A stretch of 64,000 nt of DNA from an uncultured Eisenbergiella sp. (GTDB lineage: Bacteria > Bacillota > Clostridia > Lachnospirales > Lachnospiraceae), in the NCBI GenBank assembly GCA_910585455.1, contig CAJUEL010000001.1, positions 166,246-230,245 of the forward strand, read 5' to 3'. This document shows positions 24,805 to 33,332 of this stretch, in pieces (position 1 is the first letter of the stretch; every line of letters begins with the position of its first letter). The notes beneath the pieces are model-generated. The model had not been told where the DNA came from. It searched no databases and saw nothing but the letters and a program-made list of their open reading frames with translations. Both the position numbers and the translations under genes were made by a program.

Positions 24805-26114
24805 CTGCCAACGCTGTAATACTCCACTCCGGCATCCGCCATCGCTTTCAGCGAATAAATATTCCTGCCATCATATACCAGCGGCGTGCGCATCAGGGCT
24901 GTAAACCGCTCCGGCTTCACATCCCTGATTTCCTTCCACTCCGTGAACACAAAACAGATATTGGCATCCTGCAGCGCCTCATCTATATCGGAAACATAAG
25001 TGATGGTTCCCTTGCCATGCTGCCCCTGCGGATACTTTTTCTGAAAATTATCCTCCGCTACCGGATCATAGGCGTAAATGTCCGCACCGCTTTCCAGCAA
25101 AAGCGCCACATTGTCAAGGGAAGGCGCTTCCCGCAAATCATCCGTCCCCGGCTTAAAGGCAAGTCCCAGCACCGCCACCTTTAGTCTTTCAAAGGAGATC
25201 ATGCGGTTACTCGCCTTGGCAAACAGCTTTGTCTTCTGCTCCGTGTTGACATCCACCGCCGCCTCCACCGTGCGAAGTTGATATCCCGCCTTTTGCGCCT
25301 GAAATTTCAGCGCCTTGGTATCCTTGGGGAAACAGCTCCCACCGTAACCGATGCCCGCCTTCAGGAAATTGGCGCCGATGCGCGCATCATAACTCATACC
25401 CTTCGCCACATCATCGATGTTTGCCCCGATCAGCTCGCACAGATTGGCAATATCATTCATATAAGAAATTTTCAGCGCAAGAAAATCGTTGCAGGCATAT
25501 TTGGTCATCTCCGCGGACCGGCGGTTCATCGCCACAATGGGAAGGCCGAAGGGCTCATAAATTTCCCGCAGCTTCTTCTCTGCCTCTTCGCTTTCCGTTC
25601 CGATGATGATGCGCGCCGCCTGCATGGTATCGTGCACCGCGGAACCCTGCGCCAGAAATTCCGGATTGGATGCCACTTCAATGTGCAGCTCCTTTCGCAC
25701 CAGAAAATCCTGTATAAATTGCTCCACATGGTCATTCGTGCCCACCGGCACTGTGGATTTCACCACCACCAGACAATCCTGCTCCACATTCTCCGCAATC
25801 TGGCGGCAAACTGTGGCGATATAGCTTAAATTGGCGGAACCGTCCGGCTGCTCCGGCGTGCCGACCCCAATGAAAATGGCATCCGGCTTTTGATATGCCG
25901 CCCTGTAATCCGTTGTGTAATGCAGCCGTCCCGCCGCATAGTTTTTTTGCATCAGCTCCTCCAGGCCATCCTCGTAGATCGGGGATACGCCGGATTCCAT
26001 CAGCTTTACCTTGTTTTCATCCACATCCACACAGGTCACGTCGTGTCCTTTTTCCGCAAAGCACACGCCCGCAACCAGTCCCACGTAGCCGGTCCCTGCC
26101 ACCACTAATTTCAT
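24801..26114 (-). CDS. ugd: UDP-glucose 6-dehydrogenase
   Basis: The 437-residue protein has the N-terminal GTGYVGLVAGVCFAE dinucleotide motif, KSTVPVGTND near 120, SNPEFLAQGSAVHDT near 160, and GIGYGGSCFPKDTKA near 255 carrying the catalytic Cys. It oxidises UDP-glucose to UDP-glucuronate with two NAD+. The ATG at 26114 has GGAGG 7 nt upstream; the open frame beyond it is not used. The epimerase downstream would convert part of the product to UDP-galacturonate, so uronic acids probably enter the surface polymer. Its stop codon lies inside repeat copy A, so insertion of the repeat may have set the C-terminus. Confidence 0.96.
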   Translation of the reverse strand: MKLVVAGTGYVGLVAGVCFAEKGHDVTCVDVDENKVKLMESGVSPIYEDGLEELMQKNYAAGRLHYTTDYRAAYQKPDAIFIGVGTPEQPDGSANLSYIATVCRQIAENVEQDCLVVVKSTVPVGTNDHVEQFIQDFLVRKELHIEVASNPEFLAQGSAVHDTMQAARIIIGTESEEAEKKLREIYEPFGLPIVAMNRRSAEMTKYACNDFLALKISYMNDIANLCELIGANIDDVAKGMSYDARIGANFLKAGIGYGGSCFPKDTKALKFQAQKAGYQLRTVEAAVDVNTEQKTKLFAKASNRMISFERLKVAVLGLAFKPGTDDLREAPSLDNVALLLESGADIYAYDPVAEDNFQKKYPQGQHGKGTITYVSDIDEALQDANICFVFTEWKEIRDVKPERFTALMRTPLVYDGRNIYSLKAMADAGVEYYSVGR

Positions 26115-26172
26115 GATACTACCTCCAATTTCAGAAAATTTATCCCTCGTCTTCACATTTCGACAACGCATC

Positions 26173-26355
26173 GTAACAGTTCAGACATGTCTGAACTGTT
26201 ACTGCATCCGCCCATGAAAATCGCTTCGCGGTTCTAAGCGCCGGTGGCGCTTGTTTAGAACCGACCGGAACGGAGTGGAGAGGGGCGGATGCCTGCTACC
26301 AGCACATTTTCTCACGGTCTGCGCGGTAAACGCGCAGACCTGGCTGAACTGTTAC
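26173..26355. repeat. Long nested palindromic repeat, copy B (183 bp, with insert)
   Basis: It has the same layout as copies A and C: GTAACAGTTCAGAC-AT-GTCTGAACTGTTAC at the left, and GGTCTGCGCG.../CGCGCAGACC plus TGGCTGAACTGTTAC at the right. It carries about 49 extra bases in the second stem (about 26231-26281). The insert starts with its own palindrome, GTTCTAAGCGCC...GGCGCTTGTTTAGAAC. The GC stems resemble transcript processing or termination structures, but no T-run follows. Confidence 0.9.
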
Positions 26356-26399
26356 AATGCATTCTTTTATGACGGCTGCGCCTTATGGCCAACAGCCTT

Positions 26400-27326
26400 C
26401 TATTTTTCCATCTGCTCTACGATCTGCAGCCTGAATTCAAAATCCCGCCTGTCCTTCATGCCCAGATTGTGCAAAATCAGTCCCGTAAAAAAGGACTGAA
26501 TCGCCGCCAGCACGGCAAAACCGCACACGATCAGCGTCGGGAATTTGGGCACCAATCCCGTTTCCACAAATTCAATGGCGACCGGAATAAAGAATCCGAC
26601 CGCGATTAAAGTCAGAATGAGCGCCATCGCGCCGAAAAAGGCAAACGGCCGGTATTGCCGGAACATCCTGAAAATCATTCCCAGCACCTTAAAGCCGTCT
26701 GAATACGTGTTCAGCTTTGACACGCTCCCCTCCGGCCTGTCCCGGTAAGTGATGATCACATTTTCCACCTGCATATTATTGTAGACCGCATGGATCGTCA
26801 TTTCCGTCTCGATCTCAAAGCCCTTGGACAGCACGGGAAATGTCTTTACAAAACGATAGCTGAATGCCCGATAGCCCGTCATGATATCCCGGATGTCCGA
26901 CTGAAAAAGGGAATTGATGGATGCCCGCACCAGACTGTTTCCCATGTTATGAAAGGGTCTCTTGTTTTCTTCAAAATAAGTGGAGGAAAGACGGTCCCCC
27001 ACCACCATATCCGCATTGCGCCCAAGCACCAGGTCCGCCATTTCCCGCGCATTTTCCATAGGATAGGTGTCGTCACCATCCACCATGATATAGCACTGAG
27101 CATCGATTTCCTGAAACATGCGCCGGATTACATTGCCCTTACCCTGCTTATACTCATTGCGCACCACCGCGCCCGCGCGGGCGGCCAGCTCGGCCGTGCG
27201 GTCTTTGGAATTATTGTTATAGACATAGATGACCGCATCCGGCAAGGCATTCTTTGCGTCCGTCACTACCTTTTCTATTGTTTTTTCTTCGTTATAGCAC
27301 GGAATTAAAACCGCTATTTTATCCAT
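26400..27326 (-). CDS. Polyprenyl-phosphate GT2 glycosyltransferase (DPM1-like)
   Basis: The 308-residue protein has an N-terminal GT2 domain (AVLIPCYNEEKTIEKVV; VYNNNSKD; the metal motif MVDGDDTYP near 91) and two helices near the C-terminus (FFGAMALILTLIAVGFFIPV and LIVCGFAVLAAIQSFFTGLIL). This is the dolichol/undecaprenyl-phosphate sugar synthase layout: a nucleotide sugar is moved to lipid phosphate on the inner face. The ATG at 27326 has GAGGAG 5 nt upstream. Such lipid-linked sugars are used outside the cell by GT-C enzymes. The membrane protein at 28229 is the nearest candidate acceptor enzyme. The sugar is unknown. Confidence 0.9.
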   Translation of the reverse strand: MDKIAVLIPCYNEEKTIEKVVTDAKNALPDAVIYVYNNNSKDRTAELAARAGAVVRNEYKQGKGNVIRRMFQEIDAQCYIMVDGDDTYPMENAREMADLVLGRNADMVVGDRLSSTYFEENKRPFHNMGNSLVRASINSLFQSDIRDIMTGYRAFSYRFVKTFPVLSKGFEIETEMTIHAVYNNMQVENVIITYRDRPEGSVSKLNTYSDGFKVLGMIFRMFRQYRPFAFFGAMALILTLIAVGFFIPVAIEFVETGLVPKFPTLIVCGFAVLAAIQSFFTGLILHNLGMKDRRDFEFRLQIVEQMEK

Positions 27327-27338
27327 ATCCGCTCCTCT

Positions 27339-28223
27339 TTAAAGCTCCAGTCTCATGACAGCAGACTTTTCCACCCTCCTGTCCTCAGATACATAAAAGG
27401 AAATCCCATCCTTCTGTTTCAGCTCAGGTGTCAGCTCCTTTTGAAGCAGCTGTCCGGGGTGAAAGAGTATCTCCAGCATTCTGCCATTCCTTTGCGCCTT
27501 TTTTCTCATGGCGGGAAGCAGCTTCTCCACCCGTTCCAGATCCATGTGGCCGCTCATGACCAGTCCCCATGTATACATAGGCACAAGGTCCATTCGCTTC
27601 AAATGCCCCTCCATGAGCAATGCGCAAAAGTTCAGAATGATATTCTTCACAAAATTAACGGGACGATAGGTGCGATACAGGGAAAGCTCCCGGAAAAAGG
27701 GAAAAAGCGGTTCCTTCGCATTCCGGATATATTCCACCTGCCACCCCTTTTCCGCAATCACCTCAAACAATGCTTCCGCTACGACCGGTATCATATGCAC
27801 ATGCTGATGACTGTCAAATCGCATTTCTGTGATTTCCGGAAACGCATGCCGGAAAGCATCCGTCTGCAGAATAATTTCCTCTTTTAGCTGTCCTTTCAGC
27901 CGCTTTCGACCGGGTAACCATGAACGCAAAAATAACTTGCCCCAGGAGGCCGTAAAATACCCGTCTGCATCCACAAGCGCCGGAATCCTGGCAGGCGCTG
28001 AAAGACATCGTCCTTCTATAAAGTTTAAATGAACGGACAGCTTCGGTTCCTTCGCAAACCCTCCCTGTGCCTCCCGGTACCGTGCCACACATTTTTCGAA
28101 GCATGCCATATTGGAGAGGACACTGATGCTTTCCAGCTTTCCCGCTTCGAGACACTCCAAAATATCCTCACTGGTATGCAGGGATTCTCCAAAATCATCC
28201 GCATGAATATCAATTCCGTCCAT
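27339..28223 (-). CDS. YdjC/ChbG-like carbohydrate deacetylase
   Basis: The 294-residue protein starts MDGIDIHADDFGESLH. The ADDFG motif holds the Asp ligand of the YdjC family, RFDSHQHVHMIP near 130 provides the His metal ligands, and ILFHPGQLL near the C-terminus adds a further HPG element. Family members remove N-acetyl groups from di- or oligosaccharides such as chitobiose. Here it may deacetylate a lipid-linked or polymeric amino sugar. I chose the ATG at 28223, 5 nt after the upstream gene's stop, because an earlier frame start would overlap that gene by ~80 nt and precede the conserved motif. Same operon as the two polyprenyl-phosphate GT2s. Confidence 0.85.
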   Translation of the reverse strand: MDGIDIHADDFGESLHTSEDILECLEAGKLESISVLSNMACFEKCVARYREAQGGFAKEPKLSVHLNFIEGRCLSAPARIPALVDADGYFTASWGKLFLRSWLPGRKRLKGQLKEEIILQTDAFRHAFPEITEMRFDSHQHVHMIPVVAEALFEVIAEKGWQVEYIRNAKEPLFPFFRELSLYRTYRPVNFVKNIILNFCALLMEGHLKRMDLVPMYTWGLVMSGHMDLERVEKLLPAMRKKAQRNGRMLEILFHPGQLLQKELTPELKQKDGISFYVSEDRRVEKSAVMRLEL

Positions 28224-28228
28224 GAAAC

Positions 28229-29701
28229 TCACCCTCTTTCCTGTATGCGAGGCACCTGCACCACTTTCTTTTTCAAAAAGAACTCCCGTACCACCGTATT
28301 CGTCCAAGCATCCGGGTCCTCCATAACCTCCATATGCATAAGCGGTCCCTGCTCCGGATTCATGGCGGGCAGCTCCACCTCTTCAAGCTCCGGGTCCAAA
28401 AGCAGCGCCAGCCGCTCTTCCATCTGCGCCTGATAATCTCCAGCCTGACCAGAAGTCACATAGGATACACAACGATAAAAGGTGGATTGCTTTAGCGTTC
28501 CCTTTTGCAGAAAAACAAGCAATGCCCCTGCGCACAGCAATGGCAGATACACCTTCCAAAAGCGGCTGCTGCTCTGCTTAAGCGTTTTTTTCTGCCTTGT
28601 GCAAAGCCATCCCACACCATAGACCAGATCCGCCAAAAGGGTCAGCAGAAACACCTGAAAAATGGTGTTTGGCACCCCGCCGGACACCTCCACTCCCGCA
28701 TACAATCCTGGTGCGTACATGGCACAATACAGACAGAACATCATGCCAAAGAAAAGCAATGGCATTGGGAAGCGCACTTGCACATCTCTTCTGCAAAACT
28801 CCTCTGCCAGCAAAATTCCTATAATCAGGAAAAAGAAAAAAACTGCCGGGCAGGAACGCACATACGTTACAATAGAAAGCGCGCCCTCCCAAAAGCATTT
28901 CAAGACCGTCAGCACCGCCAATGACCAGTGAAAGCCAAATTCTTCACCGCCTCTGCATTTATTTCCCGGCGCAAGGAAGCTGACAATCAGCCCTGCCGCT
29001 TCCAGCGTGGCCGGCACAAGCAGCCACCATGAATACCTCTTTTTCCTTCCCACAGACAAAAGCAGATAAAAAAGCACAATCAGGGCAAACAGCGGCGCCA
29101 GATAACTGGAACCTCCGAGGCAAAACATGCAAATACAGCACAGAATCAAAAATCGCCTTTCCCCTGTATCCACAAAGCGGAACATGGCATACACCGCCAG
29201 CATCGCCAGGCAATAAGGGACAATATAGTGAACCGCTCCGTTCCACCAGAACATCGCCGATTTCGTCCGGGGGAAAAACTGAATCATGGCCAGAAGCAGC
29301 AGACTATTGACACATCCCCATGTCGCTCTGGACAAACGCAGCCTTGTTACCAGAAAATAATGTGTCAAAAGCGACGTGGTGCCTATATTGATCCCAAGCA
29401 TCACCCAGGGCACAATCCAATAAGCATCCGGGGAAAAAACCTCCGGCTGCAGCGCCATCAAAAAAATTGTAAACCAGGTTCCCTGCCAGCCATAATAGTA
29501 ATTGCCCACAGTCACTGTAGCAGCCTTTAACGTCTGCCAAAGAGAATGCGTCCCAAGCCATGCCAGATGGGTCAATGTTCCATAGCCATAATCATCCCCG
29601 GAAGCGTGCACATAGCCTGACAGATAAAGGACTGGAAGCAGGCTCACAATAAAAAGTATCAAAAACAGCCAGGCCAGCTTCTTTTGCTCCAACAGCCTCA
29701 T
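28229..29701 (-). CDS. Polytopic membrane protein, DUF6056/GT-C-like
   Basis: The 490-residue protein has about eleven predicted helices. After the first helix comes YVHASGDDYGYG, an acidic loop typical of GT-C membrane glycosyltransferases; FWWNGAVHYIVPYCLAMLAVY follows near residue 150. A soluble tail of ~90 residues closes the protein. I compare it to the DUF6056 group, but the match rests on pattern only. It probably moves a sugar from a lipid carrier onto a polymer or protein outside. The ATG at 29701 overlaps the preceding GT2 stop by 4 nt (ATGA), so the two are translationally coupled and likely work together in one pathway. Confidence 0.72.
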   Translation of the reverse strand: MRLLEQKKLAWLFLILFIVSLLPVLYLSGYVHASGDDYGYGTLTHLAWLGTHSLWQTLKAATVTVGNYYYGWQGTWFTIFLMALQPEVFSPDAYWIVPWVMLGINIGTTSLLTHYFLVTRLRLSRATWGCVNSLLLLAMIQFFPRTKSAMFWWNGAVHYIVPYCLAMLAVYAMFRFVDTGERRFLILCCICMFCLGGSSYLAPLFALIVLFYLLLSVGRKKRYSWWLLVPATLEAAGLIVSFLAPGNKCRGGEEFGFHWSLAVLTVLKCFWEGALSIVTYVRSCPAVFFFFLIIGILLAEEFCRRDVQVRFPMPLLFFGMMFCLYCAMYAPGLYAGVEVSGGVPNTIFQVFLLTLLADLVYGVGWLCTRQKKTLKQSSSRFWKVYLPLLCAGALLVFLQKGTLKQSTFYRCVSYVTSGQAGDYQAQMEERLALLLDPELEEVELPAMNPEQGPLMHMEVMEDPDAWTNTVVREFFLKKKVVQVPRIQERG

Positions 29702-30678
29702 TGCACCTCTTCTCCATCCTCTTCCCGCAAGATCATGGACTCCACGATATATCTGGGTCTGTGCTTGCTTTCCATATATATTTTTCCGATATACTCTCCG
29801 ATAATTCCCTGCGACAGGATTGTCATGCCACCGATCAGACACGTGGATGCCACCGTGGTTGTCCATCCCGCCACCACTTTTCCATGCGCCCAATCCCAGA
29901 TGCAGGAAACGAAAATTCCCAGGCTCACCAAAAAGGTCAAAATCCCTAATGCCACGATCATCTGCAATGGTCTGGTGCTCATGGAGGTGATGCCGTCCAT
30001 CGCCAGCGTCAGCATCTTTTTAAAGGAGTACTTCGACTGTCCCGCCTCCCGTTCCTTCACATCAAAATACACGATATCCGACTGGAAACCCATGGTCGGA
30101 ATCAACCCGCGCAAAAACAGATTCGTCTCCTGATATTCAGAAAGGGCTCCCAACGCCTTTTTAGACATCAGGCGGTAGTCCGCATGATTGGTGATCGTCT
30201 TGCAGCCCAGCACATGCATCAGCTTATAAAAAATGCCCGCCGTCGTCTTTTTCAAAAACCCGTCCGTATTCCTGTCATTGCGCACACCATATACGATGTC
30301 GCATCCGCTTTCATAGCTATCCAGAAACTTGTCCAGCGCTTCGATATCCTGCTGCAAATCCGCATCAATGGTCACTACGGCATCCGCTTTCTCCCGTGCT
30401 GCCATCATGCCCGCAAGGATCGCGCTCTGATGTCCAAAATTACGGGAAAAGCACAGTCCCGCAAATATCCGTTCCTGATGCGCATGCTCGCATATAATCT
30501 GCCAGGTCCGGTCCTTGCTTCCATCATTGACAAACAGTATCTTGCTTCTTGATGAAATCTTTCCGGCATCCATCAGGCGCAGCATCTTGTCCTTTAGCAC
30601 TGCGGCTGTTTTTTCCAATACCTCTTCCTCGTTATAACAGGGTACGACGAGGTATAACACTGTACGGTCTGTTCTCAT
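29698..30678 (-). CDS. GtrB/CsbB-like polyprenyl-phosphate glycosyltransferase
   Basis: The 326-residue protein has an N-terminal GT2 domain (VVPCYNEEEVLEKTAAVL, FVNDGSKDRTW, and the VVTIDADLQQD metal motif near residue 100) and two C-terminal helices separated by a short loop, ending GEYIGKIYMESKHRP. That is the GtrB/CsbB/YkcC layout: it makes undecaprenyl-phosphate-glucose or a similar lipid sugar. It is coupled by a 4-nt overlap to the GT-C-like gene at 28229. A GtrA flippase is not visible nearby; the paired EamA proteins at 15063-15753 could substitute. A promoter lies just upstream. Confidence 0.92.
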   Translation of the reverse strand: MRTDRTVLYLVVPCYNEEEVLEKTAAVLKDKMLRLMDAGKISSRSKILFVNDGSKDRTWQIICEHAHQERIFAGLCFSRNFGHQSAILAGMMAAREKADAVVTIDADLQQDIEALDKFLDSYESGCDIVYGVRNDRNTDGFLKKTTAGIFYKLMHVLGCKTITNHADYRLMSKKALGALSEYQETNLFLRGLIPTMGFQSDIVYFDVKEREAGQSKYSFKKMLTLAMDGITSMSTRPLQMIVALGILTFLVSLGIFVSCIWDWAHGKVVAGWTTTVASTCLIGGMTILSQGIIGEYIGKIYMESKHRPRYIVESMILREEDGEEVQ

Positions 30679-30714
30679 GACAATCCTCTTTTCATACTTG
30701 CTTTACCATGTCCT

Positions 30715-30743
30715 ATCTTAGCATAAATCATGATATATGGCAA
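30715..30743 (-). promoter_or_regulatory. Promoter for the GtrB-like operon (minus strand)
   Basis: On the minus strand TTGCCA (30738-30743) and TAAGAT (30715-30720) are 17 nt apart. The -10 is about 37 nt upstream of the ATG at 30678. It faces away from a plus-strand promoter for the MBOAT gene in the same 184-bp gap, so the region is a divergent promoter. Confidence 0.65.
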
Positions 30744-30783
30744 TTTTATTCTCACATTTTCCTCTGGACCGTCCTCGTTCATG

Positions 30784-30812
30784 TTGTTTTCGGCGCATAT
30801 TTATGATACAAT
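30784..30812 (+). promoter_or_regulatory. Promoter for the second MBOAT/SGNH pair (plus strand)
   Basis: TTGTTT (30784-30789) and TACAAT (30807-30812) are 17 nt apart. The -10 lies about 50 nt upstream of the MBOAT ATG at 30863. Confidence 0.65.
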
Positions 30813-30862
30813 AACTGCCGATACAACAAACGTTATAAGTAAATTTTTTACAGGTGAAGAAC

Positions 30863-32359
30863 ATGCAATTTAATTCGCTTCAGTTTCTTATCTTTTTTCC
30901 GGTCGTTGTTCTGCTCTATTTTGCAATACCGAAAAAAATAAGGTATGTCTGGCTATTAATTGCCAGTTATTATTTTTATATGTGCTGGAACGCCCGGTAC
31001 GCGCTTCTGCTCCTTTTTTCCACTGCAATTACATACCTGAGCGGCATTTTTATCAGTCTTGCAAACAAAAAAACACAGCCTGCCCGACATGATTCAGGAT
31101 GGAAAAAGCTGCCTGTCGCCTTGAGCGTTATCAGCAATCTGTCCGTATTGTTTTTCTTTAAATATTTTGAGTTTTTCTTCTATAATGTCAATTCCCTGTT
31201 TTTGCGTTTGGGAATCGAACTAAACCATCCGGAATTTGACGTTCTTCTCCCTGTGGGCATATCTTTCTATACCTTTCAGGCGCTGGGCTATACGATAGAT
31301 GTATACAGAAATACGATCCCTGCCGAAAAAAACTTTTTCCGGTACGCCTTGTTCGTGTCCTTTTTCCCGCAGCTTGTCGCGGGACCGATCGAGCGCTCTA
31401 AAAATCTGCTGACACAGATCCATGAGGCAACGCATTTTCAGGTTGAGAATGCGCGTTATGGGCTGCTAACCATGGCTTATGGCCTGATCCTGAAAATTGT
31501 AATCGCTGATCGGATTGCGCTGATCATCGATCCGATTCTGTCAGATTTTAACGACTACAAGGGCATGCGCTCCGCTGTCTGCATCGTTTTGTTTGCTTTT
31601 CAGATTTACTGCGATTTCCACGGATATACGCAGATTGCCATCGGCAGCGCCCGGATATTGGGATTTCATCTCCAGGAAAACTTTAATGCCCCCTATCTGG
31701 CTACTAATGTAAAGGATTTCTGGCGCAGGTGGCACATCTCACTGACCTCCTGGTTTACTGACTATCTGTATATTCCCCTGGGTGGAAACCGGAAGGGAAA
31801 AGCAAGAAAATATATCAATACCATGATCGTTTTTTTATGCTCCGGATTGTGGCACGGCGCTTCCTGGGCATATGTTATCTGGGGCGGATTAAACGGTCTG
31901 TATCTGATCGGTTATGATCTGTTGTCTCCGCTTCTGCAACGGCTGACCACACGGCTAAAAATTGATACTGTTTCCGCAGGATGGAAGCTCTTTTCCGGAA
32001 TGATCACCTTCCTTTTTATCGATTATGCCTGGATTTATTTTCGGATGAAGGGATTAAAGGATGCGCTGCGACTGCAAATAAAAATATTGAGGGAGTTTCA
32101 TCTGCCATATTTGCTGTCAGGCGATATGCTTATGATGTTTCAGGACTACCAGACATTGCTCGTTCTGGTTCTTGCTTTTCTTTTTCTGTTTCTGACCGAT
32201 TATCTGCACAATAAGGGAATCGATTGGAAAGAAAAAATATTGCAACAGCAGCTCGTCTGGCGATGGCTTACCTATTTTACTATGCTTTTTGTCATATTAT
32301 TATTCGGAGTATACGGTACAGGAAATGAACAAACACAATTTATCTACTTCCAATTTTAA
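30863..32359 (+). CDS. MBOAT family O-acyltransferase (pair 2)
   Basis: This plus-strand polytopic protein has 498 residues and AlgI/DltB features: LVSFFPQLVAGPIERSKN near 160, FQIYCDFHGYTQIAIGSA, WRRWHISLTSWFTDYLYIPLGG, and GLWHGASWAYVIWGG with the catalytic His. It differs from pair 1 in lacking the Gly/Ser loop. I chose the ATG at 30863, which has AGGTGA upstream; a GTG 9 nt earlier is possible. The next gene begins inside its 3' end. Together they probably O-acylate an extracellular polymer. It lies on the opposite strand from most of the region, so it may be separately controlled. Confidence 0.93.
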   Translation: MQFNSLQFLIFFPVVVLLYFAIPKKIRYVWLLIASYYFYMCWNARYALLLLFSTAITYLSGIFISLANKKTQPARHDSGWKKLPVALSVISNLSVLFFFKYFEFFFYNVNSLFLRLGIELNHPEFDVLLPVGISFYTFQALGYTIDVYRNTIPAEKNFFRYALFVSFFPQLVAGPIERSKNLLTQIHEATHFQVENARYGLLTMAYGLILKIVIADRIALIIDPILSDFNDYKGMRSAVCIVLFAFQIYCDFHGYTQIAIGSARILGFHLQENFNAPYLATNVKDFWRRWHISLTSWFTDYLYIPLGGNRKGKARKYINTMIVFLCSGLWHGASWAYVIWGGLNGLYLIGYDLLSPLLQRLTTRLKIDTVSAGWKLFSGMITFLFIDYAWIYFRMKGLKDALRLQIKILREFHLPYLLSGDMLMMFQDYQTLLVLVLAFLFLFLTDYLHNKGIDWKEKILQQQLVWRWLTYFTMLFVILLFGVYGTGNEQTQFIYFQF

Positions 32360-33281
32360 AAAAACAACTATTTTTATAAGCAAACTGTCTATCATGTTTA
32401 GCCTGATTCTTTTCTTTTTGCTTTATCTATCACCACAGTATGCAGGCAATTATCAGGCATCCCTGCTTGACAAAACTGCAAGGCTGAAAAGTACGGATAT
32501 CCCCAAAATCGTTCTGATCGGCAATTCCAATCTGGCATTCGGCATGAACTCCGAAGAACTGGAAAAAGAATTCCAGATGCCTGTCGTGAACATGGGATTG
32601 CACGGCGGGCTCGGCAACGCTTTTCAGGAAAAGAGCTCCCTGCTCAATGTACAAAAGGGGGACATTTATATTATATGCCATAGCACCTACAGTGATGACG
32701 GAACGATCATAGACCCGGATCTGGCCTGGATCACAATTGAGAATCACTTTTCCTTATGGAAGGCACTATGCCATGAAGACATGAAGCCAATGTTTTATGC
32801 CTATCCAGCATATTTAAAAAGATGTCTTTCTCTATGGCTGGAAAATTCCGGAAACCACGACTATGGCAACGATGTCTATACAAGATCCGCTTTCAATGAA
32901 TATGGAGATATAGAATGGCCGGATAACGGGCAGGTATACGAGTTTAAGCCGGGAGATATTGCCTTACCTCAGATCAGCGAAAATGTAGTCCTGCGATTAA
33001 ATGAACTAAATACATACCTCACCGATCAGGGCGCAACCCTGCTATTGGCAGGCTATCCAATTGCAGATACTTTTGACCGCCCATCCGATGAAATGTATCT
33101 CACTTTTCAGCAAGAACTGACCGACAAGATGGATGCTCCTGTCATATCCGATTATATCAATTATATTTATCCTGAAAATCTCTTCTATGATACGGCATAT
33201 CATTTGAACAATACAAGTAAAAAAGCCCGGACGCAACAGTTGATTGATGATTTACGAAACTATTTGTCACAGAGCGACTAA
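32325..33281 (+). CDS. SGNH-like partner of MBOAT (pair 2)
   Basis: The 318-residue protein has one helix at about 15-35, then an extracellular domain with VLIGNSNLAFGMNS near residue 60, where GNSN replaces the usual GDS/GSS. The late motif is FYDTAYHLNNTSKKA, with His in the block V position. It fits the PatB/DltD-like partners of MBOAT proteins. The ATG at 32325 overlaps the MBOAT gene by 35 nt and has CAGGAA upstream; the longer frame starting at TTG 32289 is unlikely. Coding overlap plus same order as the pairs at 20380 and 57414 supports a conserved two-gene module. Confidence 0.8.
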   Translation: MNKHNLSTSNFKKTTIFISKLSIMFSLILFFLLYLSPQYAGNYQASLLDKTARLKSTDIPKIVLIGNSNLAFGMNSEELEKEFQMPVVNMGLHGGLGNAFQEKSSLLNVQKGDIYIICHSTYSDDGTIIDPDLAWITIENHFSLWKALCHEDMKPMFYAYPAYLKRCLSLWLENSGNHDYGNDVYTRSAFNEYGDIEWPDNGQVYEFKPGDIALPQISENVVLRLNELNTYLTDQGATLLLAGYPIADTFDRPSDEMYLTFQQELTDKMDAPVISDYINYIYPENLFYDTAYHLNNTSKKARTQQLIDDLRNYLSQSD

Positions 33282-33305
33282 TACCACCTATTCTTAGATT
33301 TTTCT

Positions 33306-33331
33306 CCGTGTTCAGCGCACTCTGAACACGG
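33306..33331. terminator. Bidirectional intrinsic terminator
   Basis: The stem CCGTGTTCAG / CTGAACACGG has a 6-nt loop. ATTATTTTT follows on the plus strand and A/T-rich sequence on the other. It lies between two convergent genes, ending the plus-strand MBOAT/SGNH operon and probably the minus-strand GT4 operon. Confidence 0.85.
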
Positions 33332-33332
33332 A

